A stretch of DNA of 64,000 bases from Lacisediminihabitans changchengi (lineage in GTDB: Bacteria; Actinomycetota; Actinomycetes; Actinomycetales; Microbacteriaceae). This document shows positions 57,103 through 64,000 of this stretch, in pieces. Where the stretch lies: positions 372,001 to 436,000 of the forward strand of contig NZ_JAEPES010000003.1 in NCBI RefSeq assembly GCF_016634425.1, written 5' to 3'. Both the position numbers and the translations under genes were made by a program. How positions within the stretch are numbered: the first letter of the stretch is position 1; every line of letters starts with the position of its first letter. Under the pieces are notes generated by a model that worked only from the letters and a program-made list of their open reading frames with translations, had not been told where the DNA came from and did not search any database.

Positions 57103-58139
57103 GGGTGTTGTTCCATCGGGCGTCGCACCGCCGCCTCGACCGGATGTGCGGCCGGCAGCTGGGTCGCGCTGACCCGCTTGCGGAACACCCAGTAGGTCCA
57201 GGCCTGGTAGGCCAGCACGAGGGGCACCCCGAAGCCGGCGACGACCGACATCACGGAGAGCGTGTACGGCGTCGATGACGCGTTCGCCACGGTGAGGTCG
57301 AAGCGGGCATCGATGGTCGAGGGCAGCACCACCGGGTAGCTGGCGGCGAAGATCGCGCCGACCGTGAGCGCGAGCGCGAATCCGAGGCTGACGAACGCCC
57401 AGCCCTCCCGACCGGCCCGGTTGGCGAACCACGCGCCCACGGCGACCGCGATGGCGAGAATCGCGATCACCCAGGTCACCGGGTTGCCCGTGCGAAGCTG
57501 CACGCCGATGAGCCAGACCGCGAGCGGTATCAGCGCGATCGGACCGACGAGGCCCGCGAAACGACGCCCGGCGACGCGCACCGGGCCGTCGGTCTTGAGC
57601 GCGAGGAACACCGAGGCGTGAGCGAGCGCGAATCCGACCACGGCGAGACCGCCGACGATCGCCCACGGAGTGAGCCAGGCGAAGGCGCCGCCCACCCGGT
57701 CGCCGTTCGCGTTCAGCGGAAGCCCGGTGGTGGTGAGCGCAAGGGTCGCACCGATTCCGAACGCGGCGACCAGCGAGCCGAGGCCCAGCGCGGCATCCCA
57801 ACCCCGCCGCCAGCGATCGCTCGTTCCCTTACCCCGGTATTCGATCGCGACGGCACGGAAGATCAAGCCGAGCAACACGAACACCATCGGCAGGTAGAGG
57901 GCAGACAGCAGGGAGCCGTACCAGAACGGGAAGGCGGCGAAGGTAGCGCCGATCGCGGTGACCAGCCACACCTCGTTGCCGTCCCACACCGGCCCGATGG
58001 CGTTGAGCATCACACGCTTGTCGGCCTCCTTGCGGGTGAGGAAGAACAGCCGCATCCCTACTCCCAGGTCGAAGCCCTCGAGAAAGAGGTAGCCGAGCCA
58101 GAGAACGGCGATCAGGATGAACCAGATGGTGGGCAGCAT
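57099..58139 (-). CDS. cydB: Cytochrome bd ubiquinol/menaquinol oxidase subunit II
   Basis: The 346-residue membrane protein has eight or nine hydrophobic helices. Conserved features are WFILIAVLWLGYLFLEGFDLG and the segment GPVWDGNEVWLV, both typical of CydB. It pairs with CydA to reduce oxygen to water without pumping protons. It follows cydA by 25 bp and its stop overlaps cydDC. Confidence 0.96.
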   Translation of the reverse strand: MLPTIWFILIAVLWLGYLFLEGFDLGVGMRLFFLTRKEADKRVMLNAIGPVWDGNEVWLVTAIGATFAAFPFWYGSLLSALYLPMVFVLLGLIFRAVAIEYRGKGTSDRWRRGWDAALGLGSLVAAFGIGATLALTTTGLPLNANGDRVGGAFAWLTPWAIVGGLAVVGFALAHASVFLALKTDGPVRVAGRRFAGLVGPIALIPLAVWLIGVQLRTGNPVTWVIAILAIAVAVGAWFANRAGREGWAFVSLGFALALTVGAIFAASYPVVLPSTIDARFDLTVANASSTPYTLSVMSVVAGFGVPLVLAYQAWTYWVFRKRVSATQLPAAHPVEAAVRRPMEQHP

Positions 58140-58164
58140 GGTCAGCTCCTAGTAACTCGGGGTC

Positions 58165-59769
58165 TCAGTACGCGAAGGCGAGCACGTCGCCCGAGGTCGC
58201 GTCGGAATCGTCATCGTCGTCGTTCTTCGGATGCGCCAATTCCGGCACCGCGCTGGCGACCCCGCCGCGCACATACCGCACCAGCAGCCGGATCTCGAAC
58301 ACCATCAGCACGGCGTACACCAGCGTGAAGGCGCTGAGCGAGAACAGGATCTCGCCGAAACTCACTCCGGGCGAGACAGCGGCGGCGGTGAACATGAAGA
58401 CCCCATCGATGCCGTCCGGGTTTGGCGCGACGACGAATGGCTGCCGCCCCATCTCGGTGAAGATCCAGCCAGCCGAGTTCGCCGCGAATGAGGCGAGGAT
58501 GCTCGCCGCCGCCAACTGCATCAGCCAGCGCTGACGGGGCACCGTACCCCGACGCGTCAGCCAGAGCGCCAGCGCCGCGGCGCCGGCCGCGAGGATGCCG
58601 AAGCCGATCATCATCCGGAAGCCCCAGTAGGTCACCTCGAGCACCGGTGTGTAGTCGATCGCCTGACCGGCCCGATCGCCGTAGATCGCCTTGTCGGGCA
58701 GATTCGTACCGTACTTGGCCTGATACTGCGGGATCAATTCGTTGATGCCCTTGATGTCGGTGCTGAAGTCGCCCTTGGCGAGGAACGACAGCAGGCCCGG
58801 GATCTCGATGATCGGGGTGATGTCCGAGCAGTTCTTCGAGCCGAGCTCGCCCACCGAGAGCACCGAGAAGCTGGTGCCGTCGTGGCAGGCGCCCTCGGCC
58901 GCCGCCATTTTGAGCGGCTGCTGCTCGAACAACAGCTTGGCCTGTGAGTCGCCCGTGATGGCAACACCGGCGAACGCCACCATGGCTACGACCGCGCCGA
59001 TCCGCAGCGAAGTGATCCAGACCTTGTGGTCGGCTTTATCCCGACCAGGGATGTCGGCGGCCTCGCCGACGACCACCTTCTTGTCGAGACCAACGGTGTC
59101 GATCCCATCGCGGCGCCGCTGCCACAGCTGGTACCAGGCGATGCCGACGACGAAGCCGCCACCGACGGCGAGCGAGCCGCAGAGGGTGTGGCTGAAGGCG
59201 CTGAGAGCAGTGTTATTGGTGAGGACGGCCCAGACATCCGTCATCACGGGGCGGCCGTCGATCAGGGCGACACCCACCGGATGCTGCATCCACGAGTTCG
59301 CGACGATGATGAAGTAGGCCGAGACGATCGACCCCGCGATGGCAACGCACAGGCTGGCGAAGTGCAGCTTCTTGGGCAGCTTGTTCCAGCCGAAGATCCA
59401 CAGGCCGAGGAACGTCGATTCGACGAAGAAGGCGAGCAACGCCTCCATGGCCAGCGGGGCGCCGAACACGTCGCCCACGAACTTCGCATACTCGCTCCAG
59501 GCCAGCCCGAACTGGAACTCCTGCACCAGGCCGGTCGCGACACCGAGGATGAAATTGATCAGGTAGAGCTTTCCCCAGAACTTGACCATGCGGTACCAGC
59601 GCACGTCTCCGGTGCGCATCCACTTCCACTGCATGCCGGCGACGATCGGTCCGAGGCCGATGGTGAGCGGAACCATCCAGAAGTGGTACACGGTGGTGAT
59701 GCCGAACTGCCAGCGTGCGATGAGCAGCGGATCGAGGTCCATGGGCATAAAACCAGCACCGTGCAGCAT
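58165..59769 (-). CDS. cydA: Cytochrome bd oxidase subunit I
   Basis: The 534-residue subunit carries the hemes. Visible signatures are ARWQFGITTVYHFWMVPL (early His ligand), MVKFWGKLYLINFILGVATG, AFFVESTFLGLW, SAFSHTLCGSLAVGGG (His ligand) and WIFTEMGRQPF. The extracytoplasmic Q-loop (about 255-385) is of the short type. AGAAGGAG precedes the ATG. It heads cydA-cydB-cydDC and is divergent from the BlaI-type repressor gene. Three inverted repeats fill the 84-bp gap. Confidence 0.97.
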   Translation of the reverse strand: MLHGAGFMPMDLDPLLIARWQFGITTVYHFWMVPLTIGLGPIVAGMQWKWMRTGDVRWYRMVKFWGKLYLINFILGVATGLVQEFQFGLAWSEYAKFVGDVFGAPLAMEALLAFFVESTFLGLWIFGWNKLPKKLHFASLCVAIAGSIVSAYFIIVANSWMQHPVGVALIDGRPVMTDVWAVLTNNTALSAFSHTLCGSLAVGGGFVVGIAWYQLWQRRRDGIDTVGLDKKVVVGEAADIPGRDKADHKVWITSLRIGAVVAMVAFAGVAITGDSQAKLLFEQQPLKMAAAEGACHDGTSFSVLSVGELGSKNCSDITPIIEIPGLLSFLAKGDFSTDIKGINELIPQYQAKYGTNLPDKAIYGDRAGQAIDYTPVLEVTYWGFRMMIGFGILAAGAAALALWLTRRGTVPRQRWLMQLAAASILASFAANSAGWIFTEMGRQPFVVAPNPDGIDGVFMFTAAAVSPGVSFGEILFSLSAFTLVYAVLMVFEIRLLVRYVRGGVASAVPELAHPKNDDDDDSDATSGDVLAFAY

Positions 59770-59780
59770 GACGCTCCTTC

Positions 59781-59797
59781 TTCTACCGAATGTAGAA
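59781..59797. promoter_or_regulatory. Operator 1 of the cydA/blaI-like region
   Basis: TTCTAC-CGAAT-GTAGAA, a perfect 6-bp inverted repeat with a 5-bp centre, begins 12 bp upstream of the cydA start codon and abuts its ribosome binding site. It contains the TAC/GTA core typical of BlaI/MecI/CopY-type operators. Confidence 0.82.
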
Positions 59798-59805
59798 ACA
59801 GTTAA

Positions 59806-59824
59806 GTTCTACACCATGTAGAAC
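59806..59824. promoter_or_regulatory. Operator 2 of the cydA/blaI-like region
   Basis: GTTCTACACCATGTAGAAC has perfect 8-bp arms around CCA. Its inner 17 bp (59807-59823) have the same TTCTAC-N5-GTAGAA form as operators 1 and 3. It is central in the divergent region (centre 59815, 26 bp from operator 1). Confidence 0.85.
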
Positions 59825-59829
59825 TACAT

Positions 59830-59846
59830 TTCTACATCGAGTAGAA
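59830..59846. promoter_or_regulatory. Operator 3 of the cydA/blaI-like region
   Basis: TTCTAC-ATCGA-GTAGAA ends 7 bp before the start codon of the BlaI-like gene and overlaps its ribosome binding region. Its centre is 23 bp from that of operator 2. Confidence 0.82.
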
Positions 59847-59853
59847 TCTGGAC

Positions 59854-60225
59854 ATGGCAACGCTGGGGGAACTCGAACGAACGGTGATGGACATCCTCTG
59901 GGATTCCGCCAACGCACTTGCGGCAACGGACATCCGTGACCGCCTCGATGGCAAAGAACTCGCCACCACGACGGTGCTGACGGTGCTGGGTCGCCTCGAG
60001 AGCAAAGGCTTCGTGATCCGGGAACGGGATGCCCGCCCGCATCTGTTCGCCGCCGCTACCACCCGTGCCGCGCACATGGCCGAGCTGATGCATGAGGTGC
60101 TCGGCACGGCGCCCGACCGCACCGCGGTGCTCGCACGGTTCATCGGACAAGTCAGCTCGGGCGAGGCGGCCACTCTGCGCCAGATGCTCGACGGTCGACT
60201 GGTGGGCGACAAGCAGCTGCTGTGA
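59854..60225 (+). CDS. BlaI/MecI/CopY-family transcriptional repressor
   Basis: The 123-residue protein has the Penicillinase_R layout. The N-terminal winged helix (LGELERTVMDILWDSAN, ATTTVLTVLGRLESKGFV) binds DNA, and a C-terminal helical part (after about 80) serves dimerisation. Length is typical for BlaI. It is followed by an M56 metallopeptidase with a 4-bp GTGA overlap, the usual repressor-protease pairing. The three operators in front of it also flank cydA, so it likely represses both itself and the cytochrome bd operon (inference from position). Confidence 0.9.
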   Translation: MATLGELERTVMDILWDSANALAATDIRDRLDGKELATTTVLTVLGRLESKGFVIRERDARPHLFAAATTRAAHMAELMHEVLGTAPDRTAVLARFIGQVSSGEAATLRQMLDGRLVGDKQLL

Positions 60226-61184
60226 CCATCACCTGGGTTGCTCTCGCGATTCTCGCGATCGCCCTGGCCTGGCCGGTGCCGATCCTGCTCGCACGGGCAT
60301 CCTGGCCAGCTCGAGCGCCAGCCACCGCCCTGATCGTCTGGCAGGCGATCGCGCTGGCCGGTGGACTTTCCATGCTCGGCGCTCTGTTCTCGTTCGGGCT
60401 CGAGCCATTCGGCGACGATCTCGCCACCGGACTCGCCGCCTTCCCGGGCTGGCTGGTGGCGGGCGAATTGCCGGCCGGGACAAGCTTCCTGCAGATGTTC
60501 GCGGTCAGCGGCGGCATCCTGCTCGGGGTGCACCTGCTTCTCACGCTCGGCCTTACCTTCGCTCGCGCCGAGCGTTCTCGACGCCGGCACGGCCAGCTGG
60601 TTCGACTCCTCAGCGCACCCATTCCCGAACGCCCCGGCATGCGTCTGCTCGAGCACGAGGCGCCGGTGGCATATTGCCTGCCCGGAACGACCCGCTCGGT
60701 GACCGTGCTCTCGGCCGGGCTCGTCGAACTGCTCGACGACCAGCAGTTGCAGGCAGTCATCGCGCACGAGCTCGCCCACGCGACGCAGCGTCATCACCTT
60801 CTCCTGGTCGCCTTCCGGGCCTGGCGCGGATCGCTGCCCTGGTTCCCCATCGCGACGCGGGCCCTCGATGCGGTGACCGTGCTGGTCGAGATGTTGGCCG
60901 ACGACCGCGCTCGCCAGCAGGTTCCGGACGAGGCGCTCGCGGCATCCATCGCCCTGGTCGCCTCGGCATCGGATGCGCCGGCCGTCTCGCGCCTCGACCC
61001 GGCGACGGATGCCACGGCTCGCGCCCTCGCCGCCGACGGCCATTCGGCCGAGCGCCGCCTCACGAGACTCATCACGCCGGGGCGGCCCCTCGGCGCCGCG
61101 GGCCGCGCCCTCGCGCTGATCTGCAGCGTGGCGCTGCTCGCCGTGCCGACCGTGCTGATCGTGGCTCCGGCAGTGCTCGCCTGA
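60222..61184 (+). CDS. M56-family (BlaR1-like) membrane metallopeptidase without sensor domain
   Basis: The 320-residue protein (GTG start) has membrane helices near 1-25, 32-60 and 85-112, a cytoplasmic zinc-protease segment with the HExxH motif in VIAHELAHATQRHH, a probable third ligand in VEMLADDRAR, and a final helix near 296-320. BlaR1/MecR1 proteins are about 580-600 residues because they carry an extracellular penicillin-binding domain. That domain is absent here, so the signal is not a covalently bound beta-lactam. It should cleave the adjacent repressor when triggered (inference from the family). Confidence 0.88.
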   Translation: MTITWVALAILAIALAWPVPILLARASWPARAPATALIVWQAIALAGGLSMLGALFSFGLEPFGDDLATGLAAFPGWLVAGELPAGTSFLQMFAVSGGILLGVHLLLTLGLTFARAERSRRRHGQLVRLLSAPIPERPGMRLLEHEAPVAYCLPGTTRSVTVLSAGLVELLDDQQLQAVIAHELAHATQRHHLLLVAFRAWRGSLPWFPIATRALDAVTVLVEMLADDRARQQVPDEALAASIALVASASDAPAVSRLDPATDATARALAADGHSAERRLTRLITPGRPLGAAGRALALICSVALLAVPTVLIVAPAVLA

Positions 61185-61205
61185 GCTCTGGGCTGGTCAG
61201 ATCCA

Positions 61206-61224
61206 TGCACGAGCATTGAGTGCA
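61206..61224. promoter_or_regulatory. Inverted repeat upstream of the MFS gene (distal)
   Basis: TGCAC-GAGCATTGA-GTGCA is a 5-bp inverted repeat shortly after the M56 stop. It could be an operator, but the arms are short. Confidence 0.25.
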
Positions 61225-61259
61225 CGGCGTTTCGGGTGTTTTATGGCCGCATAGCTGTT

Positions 61260-61274
61260 GGATAGGGAATATCC
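61260..61274. promoter_or_regulatory. Inverted repeat upstream of the MFS gene (proximal)
   Basis: GGATA-GGGAA-TATCC is a perfect 5-bp inverted repeat 52 bp before the MFS start, in the most AT-rich part of the 142-bp gap. It is a candidate operator for substrate-controlled expression. Confidence 0.3.
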
Positions 61275-61326
61275 GTAGCGTCACACCGAGTACACCCGAT
61301 GTCACCTCTCGCGGAATGAGCGCTCC

Positions 61327-62637
61327 ATGGCACTGACCGACACTGCTCCGCGCACGGCCGCCACGCCGATCCTGTTCCACCGCCGCCGCGGGCGCGTACT
61401 CGTACTGCTATGCGTGATGTACTTCATCGCCTATTTCGACCGCACCAACATCTCTGCGGCCGGCCCCTCGATCATCAAGGAATTCGGCCTCACCAACGCG
61501 GAATTCGGCCTCGCGGCATCGGTGTTCGCGATCTTCTACGCCAGCCTGCAGATATTCGGCGGGTGGATCGGCGAGAAGGTCGGCCCTCGCCGTGGCCTCC
61601 TCATCCTGGGCCTACTCTGGGGTGCGTCGACGCTCTTCACCGGACTCGCCGTCGGCCTGGTCTCCCTGCTGATCGCGCGCGCGATCCTCGGCTTCAGCGA
61701 ATCGGCCACCTTCCCCACCGCCACCCAGGCGATGAGCCGATGGATGCCGCCGGACCGCAACGGTTTCGTGCAGGGCATCGTGCACTCGGCATCCCGCCTC
61801 GGCACGTTCGCCGCGCCGATCGTGGTGACGACGCTGATCATCTGGTCGGGCTGGCGCGAGTCGTTCTTCCTCGTCGGGGTGCTCAGCATGCTCTGGGCCA
61901 TCGTCTGGTTCGTCATGTTCCGCGACCGTCCGAGGGACATGAAGGGGATGACCGCGCAGGAACTCTCCGAGGTTCCCGCCATCCCCAAGGCGGCCGATCG
62001 CCCGCCGGTGCCGTGGAAGCGGCTGATCCGCACGATCCTGCCCGTGACGCTGGTCGACTTCGGCTACGGCTGGGTCGCCTGGGTATTCTTCACGTGGATT
62101 CCGACGCTGCTCGCCACCGTCTACAAGCAGGACATCAGCAAGTACGGCCTGCTCACCTCCCTCATCCTCGCCGGTGGCGTTATCGGCGACACGTTGGGCG
62201 GCGTACTGAGCGACCGGCTGCTGCGTAAGACCGGCAACGCCCGCAGCGCCCGGCGCACGTTGCTGCTGATCGGCTTCATCGGCTCGGCGCTCTGCCTCGT
62301 GCCGCTGGTGTTCTCACCGCCCCTGACTGTGGCCATCGTGGCCCTCGCCTTCTCGTTCTTCTTCCTCGAACTCACCAACGCGCAGCTCTGGTCGATTCCG
62401 ATGGATGTCGCCCCCACCTGGTCGGGCACGGCCAGCGGCATGATGAACACCGGCTTCGGCGTCGCGGGCATCCTCTCCCCGATCGTCGTCGGTGCTCTCG
62501 TGGATGTGACCGGCGACTTCGTCGTACCGTTCGCCGTCTCCATCGGCATCCTGGTCGCCGCGACAGTGCTCGCCGGCGTGATGAAGCCAAAGCGGGTAGA
62601 TCCGATCGGCTCCCCCCTCGCGGGCAGCACCGACTAG
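61327..62637 (+). CDS. MFS transporter, anion:cation symporter (ACS) type
   Basis: The 436-residue protein has 12 likely helices. The first helix reads MYFIAYFDRTNISAAGPSI, close to the DR-N motif of ACS-family carriers for organic anions such as glucarate, galactonate or tartrate-type acids. The loop GGWIGEKVGPRRGLL is the MFS signature between helices 2 and 3. Other conserved parts are GFSESATFPTATQAMSRWMP and GVLSDRLLRKTG. The substrate cannot be told, and no catabolic gene lies beside it. Confidence 0.85.
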   Translation: MALTDTAPRTAATPILFHRRRGRVLVLLCVMYFIAYFDRTNISAAGPSIIKEFGLTNAEFGLAASVFAIFYASLQIFGGWIGEKVGPRRGLLILGLLWGASTLFTGLAVGLVSLLIARAILGFSESATFPTATQAMSRWMPPDRNGFVQGIVHSASRLGTFAAPIVVTTLIIWSGWRESFFLVGVLSMLWAIVWFVMFRDRPRDMKGMTAQELSEVPAIPKAADRPPVPWKRLIRTILPVTLVDFGYGWVAWVFFTWIPTLLATVYKQDISKYGLLTSLILAGGVIGDTLGGVLSDRLLRKTGNARSARRTLLLIGFIGSALCLVPLVFSPPLTVAIVALAFSFFFLELTNAQLWSIPMDVAPTWSGTASGMMNTGFGVAGILSPIVVGALVDVTGDFVVPFAVSIGILVAATVLAGVMKPKRVDPIGSPLAGSTD

Positions 62638-62739
62638 TTCGGACGCCGCTCACGGCAACACCGCGCCCCATTGTCAACACCGCGCAGGTTGTAACCCCCG
62701 CGCGGATGACAAGCGGGCGCGCGAATGAGGTTTCGCGAG

Positions 62740-62818
62740 ATTCAGGACGTGGTGTGACGCGAGTGTCTCGAGTGGCGGATCTTCGTACCATCCGTCAACC
62801 CCCCACCACCTCCTGAAT
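62740..62818. repeat. 79-bp element with 15-bp terminal inverted arms
   Basis: ATTCAGGACGTGGTG (62740-62754) pairs with CACCACCTCCTGAAT (62804-62818) with one mismatch, enclosing 49 nt that contain further short inverted segments (GGCGGAT and ATCCGTC). It lies between the convergent MFS and acyltransferase genes. It could be a bidirectional terminator or a miniature element. Confidence 0.55.
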
Positions 62819-62864
62819 GATGCGCGGGCAGGATCGACGGATGGCGGAACACGAACAGGGGAAG

Positions 62865-64000
62865 TCAGTCCGGCGGCGGGCCACCGGCACCCGGGGACGC
62901 CACCGCGGCGGGGCGGGGCTTTGTGCGCCTGTAAATCCACGGACGACCGGTGAGCGGCAGGCTGACCGGCGAGCGACGGGCCAATTCGGTGATCGCCGCG
63001 GCCCCGACCAACACGACCACGTACGCGACGAGCGTCAGCCACGGCGTGGCCACGTGGTTGGGCACCCAGTCCCCACCGACCCAGAGCAGGATCCACAGCA
63101 CGAGCGGATGCGACAGGAAGATGCCGAACGACCGGTCGGAGGCGACATCCACTCCCCTGGCCACGAACGACGTCGGCCGGCGGCGATCGGCCCACCAGCT
63201 GCCGACCGCGAGGAAGCCCAGCCCGACCGCGACGGACCACACCATGAGGATCGGCTGCAGCGGGGTGCCCGAGCGGTAGAGGCTGAACCCCAGCGCGAGG
63301 TGCTGGAAGGCGAAGACCCCGAGGGTGACGAGACCGGTCGCCAGGGTCACCCAGCCGATCAGTGCGCGATGCCCGCGAACCCAGGCGAGCAGCTGTTGTG
63401 CGTGGTCGGCCGCGACGGCACCGAGAAGGATGAAGAACAGGTAGCTGAAGAAGTAGACCTTGGCGTAGCCACCCAGCCACTCCGGCAAGTCCGGCACATA
63501 CGCGTAGACCGCGGTGAGTGCCAACTGGAAGACGCCTGCGGTCACGAGCAGGGCGACGTGATGCCCGCGGGTCTTCCTGATCAGCCAGACGATCACCGGC
63601 ACCAGCAGGTAGACCTGCATCGTCACGAGCAGGAAATACAGGTGATACCAGGCGTTGCCGGTGACGAGCTTGAGAGCGAATCTGCCGACCATCTCGGGAA
63701 TGGTTCCGTATGGCGAATAGATGTTCGCCGACACGAAATAGATCGCCGACCACACCACGTACGGCACCCCCACGAGAAGGAAGCGCCGCGGCCAGAACTT
63801 CTTCATCGGCACCGGTTTGCTGAGGTAGCTGTAGACCAGTACGAAACCGGAGAGCGCGAAGAATACCTCTCGCGTAAAGTGCACGAGCCCGAGCAGTGCG
63901 TACAGGCCGACATCATCCGCCGCCGCCGTGTGGCTCGTGGTGTGCACCGCGATGACGCAGGCGAAAGTGAGGATGCGCACGACGTCGACCTCGTAGAGGT
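62865..64000 (-). CDS. Acyltransferase 3 (OafA/YrhL-type) membrane protein, truncated by window end
   Basis: About 378 residues are visible and the start lies at or beyond the window edge. The N-terminal YEVDVVRILTFACVIAVHTT fits the acyltransferase-3 family pattern with its catalytic-type His. About ten membrane helices follow, including FFALSGFVLVYSYL and AWYHLYFLLVTMQVYLLVP. Such enzymes add acetyl or other acyl groups to sugars of cell-surface polymers. The C-terminus is basic and Pro/Gly-rich. The first ATG inside the window is at 63980, but homology continues upstream of it. Confidence 0.82.
   Translation of the reverse strand, partial: LYEVDVVRILTFACVIAVHTTSHTAAADDVGLYALLGLVHFTREVFFALSGFVLVYSYLSKPVPMKKFWPRRFLLVGVPYVVWSAIYFVSANIYSPYGTIPEMVGRFALKLVTGNAWYHLYFLLVTMQVYLLVPVIVWLIRKTRGHHVALLVTAGVFQLALTAVYAYVPDLPEWLGGYAKVYFFSYLFFILLGAVAADHAQQLLAWVRGHRALIGWVTLATGLVTLGVFAFQHLALGFSLYRSGTPLQPILMVWSVAVGLGFLAVGSWWADRRRPTSFVARGVDVASDRSFGIFLSHPLVLWILLWVGGDWVPNHVATPWLTLVAYVVVLVGAAAITELARRSPVSLPLTGRPWIYRRTKPRPAAVASPGAGGPPPD

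Noticed and set aside
57103..57801. N-terminal extension of the cydDC frame to 57801
   Set aside because: The extension lies antisense-in-register over cydB coding sequence in another frame, is Arg-rich without homology, and the GTGA overlap at 57099-57102 gives a natural start.
62674..63753. 359-codon minus-strand frame overlapping the acyltransferase
   Set aside because: It is a shifted frame of the acyltransferase gene. The other minus frame has the membrane helices and family pattern.

Overview
The window is high-GC, densely packed DNA from an actinobacterium. The likely family is Microbacteriaceae (order Micrococcales). Support comes from actinobacterial hallmark genes (rbpA, whiA, opcA, a GlgM-type glgA divergent from glgC, a CydD-CydC fusion), from the gene order ctaB / tkt-tal-pgi-zwf-opcA-pgl / rbpA / secG-tpiA-pgk-gap / whiA-rapZ-uvrC-uvrA-uvrB, which parallels the Mycobacterium tuberculosis chromosome, and from many GTG and TTG starts with 4-bp ATGA/GTGA overlaps. 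I see no rRNA, tRNA, CRISPR array, prophage or intact insertion sequence. About 57 protein genes are called; the first (a D,D-carboxypeptidase) and the last (an acyltransferase) run off the window.

Layout. 1-8.2 kb: cell wall and housekeeping genes (DacA-like peptidase, SpoU RNA methylase, sirtuin, histidine phosphatase, GT4 glycosyltransferase, alpha/beta hydrolase, trehalose synthase, DEDDh exonuclease, Nudix hydrolase). 8.2-8.4 kb: a tandem palindromic intergenic repeat. 8.5-17.5 kb: L31 type B, an orphan ABC ATPase, the glgM/glgC divergent pair, serB, fabG, a DUF3099-like protein, SURF1, an ABC-F protein and BioY. 17.6-24.8 kb: an accessory block with a GH6 beta-1,4-glucanase, a response regulator, a processive family-2 glycosyltransferase, a lipoprotein, a membrane protein with a ruined GGDEF site and a PAS histidine kinase. 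24.9-31.1 kb: suf Fe-S assembly operon and heme A synthesis (ctaA, ctaB). 31.4-39.6 kb: pentose-phosphate operon. 39.7-46.5 kb: rbpA, secG, lower glycolysis, sod, whiA, rapZ. 46.5-53.7 kb: uvrC, uvrA, uvrB. 53.8-61.2 kb: cytochrome bd operon cydA-cydB-cydDC, divergent from a BlaI-type repressor and an M56 metallopeptidase. 61.3-64 kb: an MFS transporter and an acyltransferase.

Two regions stand out. (1) At 17.6-24.8 kb a polysaccharide synthase and a matching glucanase lie inside a split two-component system that also contains a catalytically dead GGDEF membrane protein. It resembles the CslA/CslZ pairing of Streptomyces with a different regulatory set. (2) At 59.77-59.85 kb three copies of TTCTAC-N5-GTAGAA fill the 84-bp gap between cydA and the blaI-like gene. 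This suggests that a short, sensor-less BlaR/BlaI-type pair controls cytochrome bd oxidase rather than beta-lactam resistance.

Most of the rest is conserved core metabolism: glycolysis plus the oxidative and non-oxidative pentose-phosphate pathway, the trehalose/glycogen (GlgC-GlgM, TreS) branch, Fe-S and heme A supply to respiration, cytochrome bd as the alternative oxidase, and nucleotide excision repair.
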